From: Siccibacter colletis
GTDB lineage: Bacteria > Pseudomonadota > Gammaproteobacteria > Enterobacterales > Enterobacteriaceae
DNA length: 64,000 nucleotides
NCBI RefSeq assembly: GCF_000696575.1
Contig: NZ_JMSQ01000011.1
Span: forward strand, 1 to 64,000
Direction: 5' to 3'
Below the pieces are notes generated by a model. It did no database searches and was not told the DNA's origin. It was given only the letters and a program-made list of their open reading frames with translations. Below are positions 34,245-44,875 of the stretch, piece by piece. Both the position numbers and the translations under genes were made by a program. Every line of letters starts with the position of its first letter. Within the stretch, counting starts at the first letter, position 1.

Positions 34245-34557
34245 ACTGCCGCTTGCTCTGCGCCAGCTCGGTAGGGCGGGTAAGCCTGCGCACCCGCCAC
34301 TGCTGCGTATTAAAAGGTGGGTGCGCTCCGCTTACCCACCCTACGCACTTAGCCGACAAGCATCAGAAGCCGCGCTCCCCTTTTTTACTGCCGCTTGCTC
34401 TGCGCCAGCTCGGTAGGGCGGGTAAGCTTGCGCACCCGCCACTGCTGCGTATTAAAAGGTGGGTGCGCTCCACTTACCCACCCTACGCACTTAGCCGATA
34501 AGCATCAGGAGCCGCGCTCCCCTTTTTTACTGCCGCTTGCTCTGCGCCAGTTCGGTA
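34226..34557. repeat. 142-bp tandem repeat carrying the iap 3' end and inverted REP pairs
   Basis: Unit boundaries repeat at exactly 142 bases: 34226-34367, 34368-34509, and a partial third copy 34510-34557 that runs into the real iap coding end. Full copies differ at only a handful of positions. Each copy contains the last codons of iap on the minus strand (CTGCCGCTTGCTCTGCGCCAG), then a REP-like arm GGGCGGGTAAGC..GCGCACCCGCC and its inverted partner GGTGGGTGCGCTCC.CTTACCCACC. The duplication therefore arose from an iap-end plus REP segment. Confidence 0.92.
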
Positions 34558-35576
34558 ATCAGCGGCAACAGCACGTTTACCACGTCGCGGCTGCGCTTCT
34601 CTACCCGCCCGGGCAGGGCGCTGTCGATATGGGTAATGTTATCCAGCTTCGGATTATGCCACGCGTTACCGTCCGGGAAGGCTTTGCTTCGCGCAACCTG
34701 CTGATAGCCATCGTGCTTGCCGAGCGACCAGTTAGTCGCTTCAACGGTCAGAACCGGCACGCCGTACTGGTCAAAGGACTCGGCATCGTTACAGCAGCCG
34801 GTGCCTTTCGGGTATTTCGCATTCAGCCCCGGACTGGTGGTCGCGCGAATGCCTTTGTGGGCGGCGATAGCCAGCGCGCGGTCGCGGGTCAGCTTCACCA
34901 CCGCGGCAGGCGTCGATTTCCCGCTGTTGAAGTAGAGCTTGTCGCCGACAATCAGGTTATCGAGATTGATCACCAGCAGCGTGCTGACCCGGTCACGTGC
35001 ACTCATCTTTTCCACGTAGTTAATCGAGCCGAAGCGGCCTTCCTCTTCGCCGCTGGAGGCGATAAAGCGCACCGTGTAGTCGGTGGGCACATCGCGCAGG
35101 CGCTCGGCCAGTTCCAGCATTACTCCCACGCCCGCCGCGTTGTCATCCAGCCCCTGATAGGTCAGCCCGCCGAGATTGTTCCGGGTGTCGCTGTCATTTT
35201 GTGGCGCAAAGGTATCAAGATGTGCCATCACAATGATCTGGTACGGCGATGCGGCTTTCTTACCAGCAATCACCATATGGCCTTTGACGTGCTGCCAGTC
35301 AACCTGGCGCGCGGCGTGGCGGTACGGGTAGTGGATATCCAGCTCGCGGATATCGCTCTGGTAACCCATACGGGAAAACTGCTGATTCACGTAATCAGCG
35401 GCCAGCATCTCTGCCGGGGAGCCGGTCATCCTGCCGGGAAAGACGGTAGCCAGGTAGCGGGCATGCTGTGACGCCACAGCGCCGGGTTTGGGCGTCGATG
35501 GCGCGGCCCAGGCCTGGGAAGAGAAGCACACGCCGAGGGCAGCGACCAACGCCGCACGGCGCAACGCGGAAAACAT
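34527..35576 (-). CDS. iap: Alkaline phosphatase isozyme conversion aminopeptidase Iap
   Basis: Exported M28-family zinc aminopeptidase that trims N-terminal arginine from periplasmic alkaline phosphatase in E. coli. The ATG at 35576 gives MFSALRRAALVAALGVCFSS, a signal peptide with cleavage near AWA, and a protein of 349 residues (E. coli 345). Zinc-site blocks: MAHLDTFAP, QGLDDNAAGVGVMLELAE, ATSGEEEGR-type (IASSGEEEGRFG) and GTGCCNDAESFD. It is convergent with cysH; no CRISPR-cas genes lie in between. Confidence 0.94.
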   Translation of the reverse strand: MFSALRRAALVAALGVCFSSQAWAAPSTPKPGAVASQHARYLATVFPGRMTGSPAEMLAADYVNQQFSRMGYQSDIRELDIHYPYRHAARQVDWQHVKGHMVIAGKKAASPYQIIVMAHLDTFAPQNDSDTRNNLGGLTYQGLDDNAAGVGVMLELAERLRDVPTDYTVRFIASSGEEEGRFGSINYVEKMSARDRVSTLLVINLDNLIVGDKLYFNSGKSTPAAVVKLTRDRALAIAAHKGIRATTSPGLNAKYPKGTGCCNDAESFDQYGVPVLTVEATNWSLGKHDGYQQVARSKAFPDGNAWHNPKLDNITHIDSALPGRVEKRSRDVVNVLLPLITELAQSKRQ

Positions 35577-35806
35577 AATTCGTCCTTTGAAAGAGAGGGG
35601 GGAAGATGAAACTTCTTCAAATTGTAAGTAATTCGAAAACGCCTTGCCCGTGTTTATTGTGATATCGGCCCGCTTTTCACGCCGCGTTAGCACTTTTTGT
35701 CATGAGCTTTTGCCAGCGTTTATTCTTTTGTGGAACTACTCATTCCAATTCGTAATTTCATTCGCTGACACCCCACCCCTATAGTCACCTCTGGCCCTTA
35801 CTGTTA
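35577..35806 (+). promoter_or_regulatory. iap-cysG divergent promoter region
   Basis: About 230 bases between divergent iap and cysG. A -10-like TATAGT at 35780-35785, AT-rich upstream sequence (ATTCCAATTCGTAATTTCATTC) and a poor -35 suggest a CysB-activated promoter for a cysG-cysDNC operon. No CRISPR repeats or leader are seen here. Confidence 0.5.
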
Positions 35807-35821
35807 ATGAGTTGTGTCGCT

Positions 35822-37237
35822 GTGGACTATCTCCCCTTATTCGCCTCGCTAAAAGGCCGCCCGGTGCTGGTTGTCGGCGGCGGCGAGATTGCCGAACGCA
35901 AAATTACCCTGCTGCGACGCGCGGGGGCTGACGTGCAGGTCGTGGCTACCCGGCTCAGCGCGCCGCTGCAGCAGCTGGCCGACCAGCAGCAGATCCACTG
36001 GCTGGCGCAACAATTTACCCCTTCGCAGCTTGACGCGGTTTTCCTGGTCATTGCAGCCACCAATGACCGGGCGCTTAACCGCCAGGTGTTCGACGAGGCC
36101 AATGCCCGTCAGCGTCTGGTGAACGTGGTGGACGACCAGCCGCTGTGCTCCTTTATCTTCCCGTCGATTGTCGATCGCTCGCCGCTGGTGGTGGCGATCT
36201 CATCCGGGGGCAACGCACCGGTGCTGGCGCGCCTGCTGCGGGAAAAAATTGAAGCGCTGCTGCCCGTCAGCCTGGGCCGTATGGCTGAGGTCGCCGGGCA
36301 GTTCCGCGAGCAGTTGAAGCAGGCACTGCCGACCACTGATGCACGCCGTCGCTTCTGGGATCGCGCGTTTCGCGGCCGCTTCGCCAGCCTGATGGCGACC
36401 GGCAACGAGCAGGCGGCCCAGGAGGCGCTGGCAGCAGAGCTGGCGCAGCCGGATGCGCAGCAGGGCGAAATTATTCTGGTCGGCGCCGGGCCTGGCGATG
36501 CGGGGCTGCTGACCTTGCGCGGGCTGCAGGTGCTCCAGCAGGCGGACGTGGTGCTCTATGACCATCTGGTGAGCGATGCGGTGCGCGACCTGGTGCGCCG
36601 CGATGCGGAGTGCATCTGCGTCGGCAAACGCGCCGGCGAGCACGGCGTGCCGCAGCATGAAACCAACCAGATGCTGGTGGATCTGGCGCGGGAAGGCAAA
36701 ACCGTGGTGCGCCTGAAAGGCGGCGATTCATTTATCTTCGGGCGCGGCGGTGAGGAGCTGGAAGCCGCCGCCCAGGCCGGCATCCCTTTCCAGGTGGTGC
36801 CCGGCGTCACGGCGGCAGCGGGAGCCACGGCCTATGCCGGTATTCCGCTGACCCACCGCGACTACGCCCAGAGCGTCACCTTTGTGACCGGGCACTACAA
36901 AGCCGACAGCGCACCGTTTGACTGGGCGCAGCTGGCGCGCAGCCATCAGACCCTCGCCATCTACATGGGCACCATGAAAGCGGCGGAAATCAGCCAGCAG
37001 CTGATCGCGCACGGCCGCGACGCGGCAACGCCAGTGGCGGTGATCAGCCGCGGTACCCGCGAGGATCAGCAGGTGCTCACCGGCACGCTTGAGGAGCTTG
37101 AAAGCCTGGCAAACCAGGCACCGATGCCAGCCCTGCTGGTGATTGGCGAAGTGGTCGCGCTGCACGCGCAGCTTGCCTGGTATCAACCCCATCGACAGGC
37201 GGAGGGGTATCGCCCCGCCGTGGTGGATCTGGCCTAG
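35822..37237 (+). CDS. cysG: Siroheme synthase CysG (cysDNC-linked copy)
   Basis: Trifunctional enzyme: uroporphyrinogen III methylation, precorrin-2 oxidation and iron insertion to make siroheme for CysI. The GTG at 35822 gives [20 protein letters not shown] as in homologues; an ATG at 35807 would add five residues, and neither has a strong ribosome site. The N-terminal NAD fold ([12 protein letters not shown]), the Ser-containing [16 protein letters not shown] and the methyltransferase part ([35 protein letters not shown]) are complete. E. coli has a single cysG near nirBD. This copy sits 61 bases upstream of cysD and is probably in its operon. Confidence 0.92.
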   Translation: MDYLPLFASLKGRPVLVVGGGEIAERKITLLRRAGADVQVVATRLSAPLQQLADQQQIHWLAQQFTPSQLDAVFLVIAATNDRALNRQVFDEANARQRLVNVVDDQPLCSFIFPSIVDRSPLVVAISSGGNAPVLARLLREKIEALLPVSLGRMAEVAGQFREQLKQALPTTDARRRFWDRAFRGRFASLMATGNEQAAQEALAAELAQPDAQQGEIILVGAGPGDAGLLTLRGLQVLQQADVVLYDHLVSDAVRDLVRRDAECICVGKRAGEHGVPQHETNQMLVDLAREGKTVVRLKGGDSFIFGRGGEELEAAAQAGIPFQVVPGVTAAAGATAYAGIPLTHRDYAQSVTFVTGHYKADSAPFDWAQLARSHQTLAIYMGTMKAAEISQQLIAHGRDAATPVAVISRGTREDQQVLTGTLEELESLANQAPMPALLVIGEVVALHAQLAWYQPHRQAEGYRPAVVDLA

Positions 37238-37298
37238 CGTCGGACCACCCTGATTGTAACGTTAATGCCTGGTGTGACCGGGCCGGAAAGGAAAGGAT

Positions 37299-38207
37299 AT
37301 GGACCAGAAACGACTCACCCATTTGCGACAACTGGAGGCGGAAAGCATCCATATCATCCGTGAAGTGGCGGCCGAATTCGCAAATCCGGTGATGATGTAC
37401 TCCATCGGCAAAGATTCGTCGGTAATGCTGCACCTGGCGCGTAAAGCGTTCTATCCGGGAACCCTGCCGTTCCCGCTGCTGCACGTCGATACCGGCTGGA
37501 AATTCCGCGAAATGTATGAATTCCGCGACCGCACGGCCAAAGCCTACGGCTGCGAGCTGCTGGTGCATAAAAACCCGGAAGGGGTGGCGATGGGCATTAA
37601 CCCGTTCGTGCACGGCAGCGCCAAGCACACCGACATCATGAAAACCGAAGGGCTGAAGCAAGCGCTGGACAAGTACGGTTTCGATGCCGCCTTCGGCGGT
37701 GCGCGCCGCGACGAAGAGAAGTCCCGCGCCAAAGAGCGTATCTACTCCTTCCGCGACCGTTTCCACCGCTGGGACCCGAAAAACCAGCGCCCGGAGCTGT
37801 GGCACAACTATAACGGCCAGATCAACAAAGGCGAAAGCATTCGCGTCTTCCCGCTCTCCAACTGGACCGAGCTGGATATCTGGCAGTACATCTATCTGGA
37901 AAATATCGAAATCGTTCCGCTCTACCTGGCGGCTGAACGCCCGGTGCTGGAGCGCGACGGCATGCTGATGATGATCGACGACGATCGCATTGACCTGCAG
38001 CCGGGCGAAGAGATTAAGCAGCGTATGGTGCGCTTCCGTACCCTCGGCTGCTGGCCGCTTACCGGTGCGGTGGAATCCACCGCGCAGACGCTGCCTGAGA
38101 TCATCGAAGAGATGCTGGTCTCCACCACCAGCGAGCGTCAGGGCCGCGTCATTGACCGCGACCAGTCAGGCTCTATGGAGCTGAAGAAACGTCAGGGTTA
38201 TTTCTAA
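37299..38207 (+). CDS. cysD: Sulfate adenylyltransferase subunit 2 CysD
   Basis: Catalytic ATP sulfurylase subunit that makes APS from sulfate and ATP, driven by the CysN GTPase. It has 302 residues, the E. coli length. The PP-loop is [14 protein letters not shown] near residue 33, and [14 protein letters not shown] is also characteristic. It precedes cysN by 9 bases. Confidence 0.97.
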   Translation: MDQKRLTHLRQLEAESIHIIREVAAEFANPVMMYSIGKDSSVMLHLARKAFYPGTLPFPLLHVDTGWKFREMYEFRDRTAKAYGCELLVHKNPEGVAMGINPFVHGSAKHTDIMKTEGLKQALDKYGFDAAFGGARRDEEKSRAKERIYSFRDRFHRWDPKNQRPELWHNYNGQINKGESIRVFPLSNWTELDIWQYIYLENIEIVPLYLAAERPVLERDGMLMMIDDDRIDLQPGEEIKQRMVRFRTLGCWPLTGAVESTAQTLPEIIEEMLVSTTSERQGRVIDRDQSGSMELKKRQGYF

Positions 38208-38216
38208 GGAGCCGTC

Positions 38217-39653
38217 ATGAACACCACTATCGCACAACAAATTGCTCAGGAAGGCGGCGTCGAAGCGTACCTGCACGCCCAGCAGCACAAAAGCCTGCTG
38301 CGCTTTCTGACCTGCGGCAGCGTGGATGACGGGAAAAGCACCCTGATTGGCCGCCTGCTGCATGACACCCGCCAGATCTATGAAGACCAGCTTTCGTCGC
38401 TGCACAACGACAGCAAGCGTCACGGCACCCAGGGCGAGAAGCTTGACCTCGCGCTGCTGGTGGATGGCCTGCAGGCGGAGCGCGAGCAGGGCATCACCAT
38501 CGACGTGGCCTATCGCTACTTCTCCACCGAGAAGCGTAAATTTATCATCGCTGATACGCCGGGGCACGAGCAGTACACCCGCAATATGGCGACCGGGGCG
38601 TCAACCTGCGATCTCGCGATCCTGCTGATTGACGCCCGTAAAGGCGTGCTGGATCAGACCCGTCGTCACAGCTTTATTTCGACCCTGCTGGGTATTCGCC
38701 ACCTGGTGGTAGCGGTAAACAAAATGGACCTGGTGGCATACAGCCAGCAGACCTTCGAGCAGATCAAACAGGATTACCTGACCTTCGCTGCCGAACTGCC
38801 GGGCGATCTGGATATTCGCTTCGTGCCGCTCTCAGCGCTGGAGGGCGACAACGTTGCCAGTAACAGTACGACGATGCCGTGGTACAGCGGCCCGACGCTG
38901 CTGGAAGTGCTGGAAACCGTCGAAATCGCCCGTCCGGTGGAAGCGCAGCCGCTGCGTTTCCCGGTGCAGTACGTTAACCGCCCGAACCTCGATTTTCGCG
39001 GTTACGCCGGTACGCTCGCTTCCGGCCATATCAAAGCCGGTCAGCGTGTGAAAGTGCTGCCGTCCGGAGTGGAATCCACCGTGGCGCGCATCGTGACCTT
39101 TGACGGCGATCTGCCGGAAGCCGCGGCGGGCGAGGCGATTACCCTGGTGCTGAATGACGAGATCGATATCAGCCGTGGCGATACCATTGTCGATGCCGCC
39201 GATGACGTCGCCGCGGTGCAAAGTGCGCTGGTGGACGTAGTGTGGATGGCGGAGCAGCCGCTGAGCGCAGGCCAGAGCTACGACGTTAAAATCGCTGGCA
39301 AGAAAACCCGCGCCCGGGTGGATGCGATTCACCACCAGGTGGACATCAACAATCTGACCCGCCACAGCGTTGAGCATCTGCCGCTGAACGGTATCGGCCA
39401 GGTTGAGTTGACGTTCGATGAGCCGCTGAACCTTGATAAGTACCAGCAAAACCCGGTGACCGGCGGGCTGATATTTATCGATCGCCTGAGCAATGTCACC
39501 GTGGGCGCCGGGATGGTCTCTGAACCCCTGAGCGGAGCACGCAGTGCGCAGTCGGATTTCAGCGCCTTCGAGCTGGAACTGAACGCCCTGATCCGCCGCC
39601 ACTTCCCACACTGGGAGGCGCGCGACCTGCGCGATCTGGCGGGAGGCAAATAA
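38217..39653 (+). CDS. cysN: Sulfate adenylyltransferase subunit 1 CysN
   Basis: EF-Tu-like GTPase that couples GTP hydrolysis to APS synthesis by CysD. It has 478 residues (E. coli 475). G-motifs: [17 protein letters not shown] (G1), [11 protein letters not shown] (G3), VNKMDLV (G4); then two beta-barrel domains. Its stop overlaps the cysC start (TAATG). Confidence 0.97.
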   Translation: MNTTIAQQIAQEGGVEAYLHAQQHKSLLRFLTCGSVDDGKSTLIGRLLHDTRQIYEDQLSSLHNDSKRHGTQGEKLDLALLVDGLQAEREQGITIDVAYRYFSTEKRKFIIADTPGHEQYTRNMATGASTCDLAILLIDARKGVLDQTRRHSFISTLLGIRHLVVAVNKMDLVAYSQQTFEQIKQDYLTFAAELPGDLDIRFVPLSALEGDNVASNSTTMPWYSGPTLLEVLETVEIARPVEAQPLRFPVQYVNRPNLDFRGYAGTLASGHIKAGQRVKVLPSGVESTVARIVTFDGDLPEAAAGEAITLVLNDEIDISRGDTIVDAADDVAAVQSALVDVVWMAEQPLSAGQSYDVKIAGKKTRARVDAIHHQVDINNLTRHSVEHLPLNGIGQVELTFDEPLNLDKYQQNPVTGGLIFIDRLSNVTVGAGMVSEPLSGARSAQSDFSAFELELNALIRRHFPHWEARDLRDLAGGK

Positions 39654-40258
39654 TGGCGCAGCATGACGAAAACGTTGTCTGGCATCCGCATCCCGTGACC
39701 GTTGAGCAGCGCGAGCAGCTTCACGGCCACAAGGGCGTGGTGCTGTGGTTTACCGGGCTGTCCGGCTCGGGGAAATCCACCGTTGCCGGAGCGCTGGAGG
39801 AAGCCCTGCACCAGCTCGGCATCAGCACCTATCTGCTTGACGGCGACAACGTGCGCCACGGGTTGTGCAGCGATTTGGGCTTTAGCGATGACGATCGCAA
39901 AGAGAACATCCGCCGCGTCGGTGAAGTGGCGAATCTGATGGCCGACGCCGGGCTGGTCGTGCTCTCTGCCTTTATTTCCCCCCATCGCGCCGAACGGCAG
40001 ATGGTGCGCGAGCGGGTCGGGCAGGGGCGGTTTATTGAGGTATTTGTCGATACGCCGCTGGCGGTATGCGAGGCGCGCGATCCCAAGGGGCTGTATAAAA
40101 AAGCCCGTGCCGGCGAGCTGCGCAATTTCACCGGCATTGATGCGGTTTATGAAGCGCCTGAGCAGCCGGAAATTCACCTCGACGGCCAACAATTAGTAAC
40201 AAAATTGATTGCGCAATTGTTAGACCTGCTGCGGCAGGGCTATATCATCAAATCCTGA
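39653..40258 (+). CDS. cysC: Adenylylsulfate kinase CysC
   Basis: Phosphorylates APS to PAPS, the substrate of CysH. It has 201 residues as in E. coli. Walker A is GLSGSGKST near residues 36-44, the substrate region is [22 protein letters not shown], and [15 protein letters not shown] follows. It is third in cysDNC and overlaps cysN by one base. Confidence 0.97.
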   Translation: MAQHDENVVWHPHPVTVEQREQLHGHKGVVLWFTGLSGSGKSTVAGALEEALHQLGISTYLLDGDNVRHGLCSDLGFSDDDRKENIRRVGEVANLMADAGLVVLSAFISPHRAERQMVRERVGQGRFIEVFVDTPLAVCEARDPKGLYKKARAGELRNFTGIDAVYEAPEQPEIHLDGQQLVTKLIAQLLDLLRQGYIIKS

Positions 40259-40308
40259 GGCACTGCCGGGATGCCTTTTATCCCGGCAGGCCAGTTACAG
40301 GATTACCT

Positions 40309-40638
40309 ATGCGCGACAGCACCCATATGATTTATTCACAGGCTGAATCACCGGATAAGCGTGACATCGAGGAGACAACCTGGTCAGTGCCTGGCGCTAT
40401 CCTGGGTCTGCTCTCCTGGCTGCTGGCGCTCGGCATCCCGTTCCTTATCTACGGCTCTAATACGCTGTTCTTCCTGCTCTACACCTGGCCCTTCTTTCTG
40501 GCGCTGCTGCCGGTCTCGGTGGTGGTTGGGGTCGCGCTGCACTCTCTGCTCAACGGCCGACTGCTGCTCAGCATCGTCGCGACGATTATTACCGTTGCGA
40601 TACTATTCGGTGCGTTATTCTTATGGCTGATGGGCTAG
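40309..40638 (+). CDS. ygbE: DUF3561 membrane protein YgbE
   Basis: Inner-membrane protein of 109 residues (E. coli 107) with three hydrophobic helices (about 30-48, 53-78, 86-107) and the family core ETTWSVPGAILGLLSWLLAL and YGSNTLFFLLYTWPFFLALLP. Function unknown. It lies 50 bases after cysC, possibly in the tail of the sulfate operon. Confidence 0.92.
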   Translation: MRDSTHMIYSQAESPDKRDIEETTWSVPGAILGLLSWLLALGIPFLIYGSNTLFFLLYTWPFFLALLPVSVVVGVALHSLLNGRLLLSIVATIITVAILFGALFLWLMG

Positions 40639-40828
40639 CCCGCCACATGCTTCAAACCGTAACAGACGTTATGCAGGTATGTAGCGCTTCGTAACCACGA
40701 CAGCGCCCGGAATTGTGTGCTACATTCTGCCGCATTCAGGTGACCCCGGATTACAGGCCATGCGTGGCCGCGAGGGTAGAGTGTTGCGGCAAGTTATGGG
40801 ATGATGTTGCCGTTTTTCAGGGGGCGGA

Positions 40829-41140
40829 ATGGGCAAACTAACGCTGCTATTGCTGGCTTTACTGGTCTGGCTACAGTATTCGCTGTGGTTCGGCAAAAAC
40901 GGCATACATGATTTCAGCCGCGTCAGTGAAGATGTGGCGGCACAGCAGGCGACTAACGCCAAACTCAAAGCGCGAAACGATCAACTCTTTGCTGAAATTG
41001 ACGATCTCAATGGTGGCCAGGAGGCGATTGAGGAGCGCGCACGCAATGAATTGAGCATGACCAAGCCAGGGGAAACCTTCTACCGCCTGGTTCCGGAAGC
41101 GTCTAAGCGCAACTGGGGGTCAGGACAAAACAATCCCTAA
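40829..41140 (+). CDS. ftsB: Cell division protein FtsB
   Basis: Bitopic divisome protein that forms the FtsQLB complex at the septum. It has 103 residues, the E. coli length: N-terminal membrane anchor ([19 protein letters not shown]), then a periplasmic coiled coil ([26 protein letters not shown]) and the conserved [10 protein letters not shown]. It starts a run of tightly packed genes with ispD, ispF, truD, surE and pcm. Confidence 0.96.
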   Translation: MGKLTLLLLALLVWLQYSLWFGKNGIHDFSRVSEDVAAQQATNAKLKARNDQLFAEIDDLNGGQEAIEERARNELSMTKPGETFYRLVPEASKRNWGSGQNNP

Positions 41141-41158
41141 CCAGACTCAGGTTACTAC

Positions 41159-41866
41159 ATGGTCGTCTCACCGAATGTCGTTGCCGTTGTGCCGGCTGCT
41201 GGCATTGGCAGCAGGATGCAAGCGGAACACCCCAAGCAATATCTCACTATCGGCGATAAAACCCTTCTCGAACACGCGGTGGCAGGGCTGCTTCGCCATC
41301 CCCGCATCGTGAAAGCGATCGTTGCCATCAGCGCCGATGATATCTGGTTCCACCGCCTGCCGCTGGCGACCGACCCCCGCGTGGTGGTGGTGCAGGGTGG
41401 CGGCGAGCGCGCCGATTCCGTGCTGGCCGGGCTGCGTCAGGCAGGCGATGCGCCCTGGGTGCTGGTGCACGATGCGGCGCGCCCCTGTCTGCATCCCGAC
41501 TGCCTTGAAAAGCTGCTGGCGCTGACCGCGCGCAGCACCATCGGCGGCATCCTTGCCGCACCGGTGCGCGACACCATGAAACGCGGCGAGCCGGGCCAAC
41601 CGGCCATTGCCCACACAGTGGATCGCGTTGATCTCTGGCACGCGCTTACCCCACAGCTTTTCCCCCGCGAACTGCTCCACGACTGCCTCACCCGCGCCCT
41701 GAATGAGGGGGCAAACATCACCGACGAGGCGTCGGCGCTGGAGTATTGCGGCTATCACCCTGAACTTATCCACGGTCGCGCAGACAATATTAAAGTGACC
41801 CGTCCGGAAGACCTGGCGCTTGCGGAATTTTACCTTACCCGGTTAACCCTCCAGGAGAATGCATAA
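41159..41866 (+). CDS. ispD: 2-C-methyl-D-erythritol 4-phosphate cytidylyltransferase IspD
   Basis: Third step of the MEP isoprenoid pathway: CTP plus MEP to CDP-ME. It has 235 residues (E. coli 236). The CTP-binding loop is [20 protein letters not shown], and [11 protein letters not shown] and [12 protein letters not shown] are also conserved. The stop overlaps the ispF start by one base. Confidence 0.97.
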   Translation: MVVSPNVVAVVPAAGIGSRMQAEHPKQYLTIGDKTLLEHAVAGLLRHPRIVKAIVAISADDIWFHRLPLATDPRVVVVQGGGERADSVLAGLRQAGDAPWVLVHDAARPCLHPDCLEKLLALTARSTIGGILAAPVRDTMKRGEPGQPAIAHTVDRVDLWHALTPQLFPRELLHDCLTRALNEGANITDEASALEYCGYHPELIHGRADNIKVTRPEDLALAEFYLTRLTLQENA

Positions 41867-42345
41867 TGCGTATTGGACATGGTTTCGACGTACACGCCTT
41901 TGGCGGCGAAGGCCCGATTATCATCGGCGGTGTCCGAATCCCTTATGAGCAGGGGTTGCTGGCCCACTCCGACGGTGATGTCGCGCTGCATGCCCTTACC
42001 GATGCGCTGCTCGGCGCGGCGGCGCTGGGCGATATTGGCAAGCTGTTCCCGGACACCGACCCGGCGTTCAAAGGCGCTGACAGCCGCGAGCTGCTGCGCG
42101 AGGCCTGGCGTCGTATTCAGGCGAAGGGTTATACCCTCGGCAACGTTGACGTGACCATCATCGCCCAGGCGCCGAAGATGCTGCCGCATATCCCGCAGAT
42201 GCGCGTGTTTATCGCCGAAGATCTCGGCTGCCATATGGATGACGTCAACGTGAAAGCCACCACCACCGAAAAGCTCGGCTTTGTCGGGCGTGGCGAAGGC
42301 ATCGCCTGTGAAGCGGTGGCGCTGCTGGTGAAGGCGCGCCAATGA
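41866..42345 (+). CDS. ispF: 2-C-methyl-D-erythritol 2,4-cyclodiphosphate synthase IspF
   Basis: Fifth step of the MEP pathway, a zinc-dependent trimer forming the cyclic diphosphate. It has 159 residues as in E. coli. Zinc ligands Asp8 and His10 ([11 protein letters not shown]) and His42 ([28 protein letters not shown]) are in place. Overlaps truD by 4 bases (ATGA). Confidence 0.97.
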   Translation: MRIGHGFDVHAFGGEGPIIIGGVRIPYEQGLLAHSDGDVALHALTDALLGAAALGDIGKLFPDTDPAFKGADSRELLREAWRRIQAKGYTLGNVDVTIIAQAPKMLPHIPQMRVFIAEDLGCHMDDVNVKATTTEKLGFVGRGEGIACEAVALLVKARQ

Positions 42346-43391
42346 TCGATGTGCACAACCTGACGTACCTGCACGGCGCCCCGCAGGGCAGCGGCACGCT
42401 GAAAGCCAACCCGGAAGATTTCGTGGTGCAGGAAGATCTTGGCTTCGCGCCGGACGGCGAGGGCGAGCAGCTGCTGGTGCGCATTCGCAAAGAGGGCTGC
42501 AACACGCGGTTCGTTGCTGACGCGCTGGCGAAATTCCTGCGCGTACACGCTAAAGAGGTGAGCTTCGCCGGGCAGAAAGACAAACACGCGGTGACCGAAC
42601 AGTGGTTCTGCGTACGCCTGCCGGGGAAAGAGATGCCGGATATGTCGGCCTTCACCCTTGAAGGGTGCCAGGTGCTGGAGTACGCCCGCCACAAGCGCAA
42701 GCTGCGGCTTGGGGCGCTGCGCGGTAACGCGTTCCGGCTGGTGCTGCGCGACGTCACCCGGCGCGATGAGATGCAGGCCCGGCTGGAGCGCATCGCCACC
42801 GAGGGCGTACCGAACTATTTCGGCATCCAGCGTTTTGGCATTGGCGGCAGCAACCTGCAGGGCGCGCTGCGCTGGGCGCAAAATCCTGGCCCGGTGCGCG
42901 ATCGCAACAAGCGTAGCTTCTGGCTCTCTGCCGCACGCAGTGCGCTTTTTAACCAGCTGGTCAGCGAACGTCTGAAAAAAATGGACGTGAATCAAGTTGT
43001 TGACGGCGATGCGCTACAATTAGCCGGGCGCGGTAGCTGGTTCGTTGCCACGCCGGACGAGATGGCCGATGTGCAGGCGCGCGTCAACAGCCACGCGCTG
43101 ATGATTACCGCCGCGCTGCCGGGCAGCGGCGAGTGGGGCACCCAGCGCGATGCGCTGGCGTTTGAACAGCAAGCCCTTGCTGAATGCGTGGATTTACAAC
43201 ATTTGCTGGAGCGTGAGAAAGTAGAGGCCGCGCGCCGCGCAATGCTGCTCTATCCTCATGAACTTTGCTGGGACTGGTGGGACGACGTTACCGTCGAGCT
43301 GCGCTTCTGGCTGCCCGCCGGCAGCTTCGCCACCAGTGTGGTACGGGAACTGATGAACACGTCAGGTGACTATGCGAATATTGCTGAGTAA
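42342..43391 (+). CDS. truD: tRNA pseudouridine13 synthase TruD
   Basis: Makes pseudouridine at position 13 of tRNA(Glu). It has 349 residues, the E. coli length. The catalytic Asp is in [16 protein letters not shown] (about residue 80), and the insertion-domain blocks [15 protein letters not shown] and RGSWF are present. It overlaps surE by about 20 bases. Confidence 0.96.
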   Translation: MIDVHNLTYLHGAPQGSGTLKANPEDFVVQEDLGFAPDGEGEQLLVRIRKEGCNTRFVADALAKFLRVHAKEVSFAGQKDKHAVTEQWFCVRLPGKEMPDMSAFTLEGCQVLEYARHKRKLRLGALRGNAFRLVLRDVTRRDEMQARLERIATEGVPNYFGIQRFGIGGSNLQGALRWAQNPGPVRDRNKRSFWLSAARSALFNQLVSERLKKMDVNQVVDGDALQLAGRGSWFVATPDEMADVQARVNSHALMITAALPGSGEWGTQRDALAFEQQALAECVDLQHLLEREKVEAARRAMLLYPHELCWDWWDDVTVELRFWLPAGSFATSVVRELMNTSGDYANIAE

Positions 43392-44133
43392 CGACGATGG
43401 TATCCATGCGCCAGGCATTCAGACCCTGGCGAACGCCCTGCGGGAATTTGCCGAGGTGCAGGTGGTTGCGCCCGATCGCAACCGCAGCGGCGCGTCCAAC
43501 TCGCTGACGCTGGAATCCTCGCTTCGTACCTTCAACTTTCCCAACGGCGATATCGCGGTGCAGATGGGCACGCCGACCGACTGCGTGTTCCTCGGGGTTA
43601 ACGCCCTGATGCGCCCGCGTCCGGATGTGGTGGTGTCCGGCATCAACGCCGGGCCAAACCTCGGCGATGACGTCATCTACTCCGGTACGGTGGCGGCCGC
43701 GATGGAAGGCCGTCATCTTGGTTTTCCGGCCCTCGCCGTGTCGCTCAATGGCCACCAGCACTACGATACCGCCGCAGCCGTCACCTGTATCATCCTGCGC
43801 GGTCTGGCGCGGGAACCGCTGCGCACCGGACGCATTCTCAACATCAACGTGCCCGATCTGCCGCTGAGCGAAATCAAAGGCATCCGCGTTACCCGCTGCG
43901 GCAGCCGCCATCCGGCCGATCAGGTGATTCCTCAGGAAGATCCGCGCGGGAATACGCTCTACTGGATAGGCCCGCCGGGCGAGAAGTGCGATGCCGGACC
44001 GGACACCGATTTTGCCGCCGTGGATGAAGGCTATGTGTCGGTGACGCCGCTGCATGTGGATCTGACGGCCTACAGTGCGCAGGAGGTGGTGTCAGGATGG
44101 CTGGAGCGCGCCGGAGTAAATGAACAATGGTAA
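43372..44133 (+). CDS. surE: 5'/3'-nucleotidase SurE
   Basis: Metal-dependent phosphatase acting on nucleoside monophosphates and short polyphosphate, linked to stationary-phase survival. The ATG at 43372 (AGGTGACT before it) gives 253 residues as in E. coli; the GTG at 43366 is two codons earlier and lies in the ribosome site. Metal ligands are in [12 protein letters not shown] (Asp8, Asp9), [10 protein letters not shown] and [25 protein letters not shown]. It overlaps pcm by 7 bases. Confidence 0.96.
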   Translation: MRILLSNDDGIHAPGIQTLANALREFAEVQVVAPDRNRSGASNSLTLESSLRTFNFPNGDIAVQMGTPTDCVFLGVNALMRPRPDVVVSGINAGPNLGDDVIYSGTVAAAMEGRHLGFPALAVSLNGHQHYDTAAAVTCIILRGLAREPLRTGRILNINVPDLPLSEIKGIRVTRCGSRHPADQVIPQEDPRGNTLYWIGPPGEKCDAGPDTDFAAVDEGYVSVTPLHVDLTAYSAQEVVSGWLERAGVNEQW

Positions 44134-44753
44134 GCGCGCGCATACAAACCCTGCTGGCACAGCTGCGTTCTCAGGGCATTAAAGACGAGCAGGTGCTTGA
44201 GGCCATTGCCTGCGTGCCGCGCGAAAAGTTTATCGACGAAGCGCTTGAGCACAAAGCCTGGGAAAACGTCGCGCTGCCTATCGGTTCCGGGCAAACCATT
44301 TCTCAGCCCTATATGGTCGCACGTATGACCGAGCTGCTGACGCTGGCGCCGGGATCCCGGGTGCTGGAGATCGGCACCGGTTCCGGTTACCAGACCGCAA
44401 TCCTCGCGCATCTGGTGCACCATGTCTGTTCCGTTGAACGTATCAAAGGGCTGCAGTGGCAGGCGCGACGTCGTCTGAAGCAGCTCGATCTGCACAATAT
44501 TTCAACCCGCCACGGCGATGGCTGGCAAGGCTGGCAAGCGCGCGCGCCGTTTGACGCTATTATTGTTACCGCCGCACCGGCAGAGATCCCGGCTGCGCTG
44601 CTGTCGCAGCTCGACGATGGCGGTGTGATGGTCCTGCCGGTAGGTGACGAGCAGCAGGTGCTGAAGCGCGTGCGTCGTCGCGGCGGCGATTATGTCATTG
44701 ACACCGTGGAACCGGTGCGTTTTGTACCGCTGGTGAAGGGCGAGCTGGCCTGA
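44127..44753 (+). CDS. pcm: Protein-L-isoaspartate O-methyltransferase Pcm
   Basis: Starts repair of isoaspartyl residues in aged proteins using SAM. It has 208 residues as in E. coli. Conserved blocks: [39 protein letters not shown] and the SAM loop [16 protein letters not shown]. It completes the surE-pcm pair upstream of nlpD-rpoS. Confidence 0.96.
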   Translation: MVSARIQTLLAQLRSQGIKDEQVLEAIACVPREKFIDEALEHKAWENVALPIGSGQTISQPYMVARMTELLTLAPGSRVLEIGTGSGYQTAILAHLVHHVCSVERIKGLQWQARRRLKQLDLHNISTRHGDGWQGWQARAPFDAIIVTAAPAEIPAALLSQLDDGGVMVLPVGDEQQVLKRVRRRGGDYVIDTVEPVRFVPLVKGELA

Positions 44754-44875
44754 ACCAGGAGTTTTTCCTGTTGCCTGGCGGTAAGTTATGCGTAAAGTGA
44801 GCGCACTACGCCAGCGTCAACGCACCCGTCCGCGGGATTTTACGTCACGCTAGTTACTTTTTTATCGGGGGAATA

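Noticed and set aside
34226-34557. Regular repeats considered as a CRISPR array
   Set aside because: The unit is 142 bases with no constant short repeat and variable spacer pattern, and it contains iap coding sequence and REP arms.
34253-35471. Plus-strand frames in and beyond the tandem repeat (82 and 358 codons)
   Set aside because: They run through REP repeats and the antisense strand of iap; the protein sequences just mirror the duplicated DNA.
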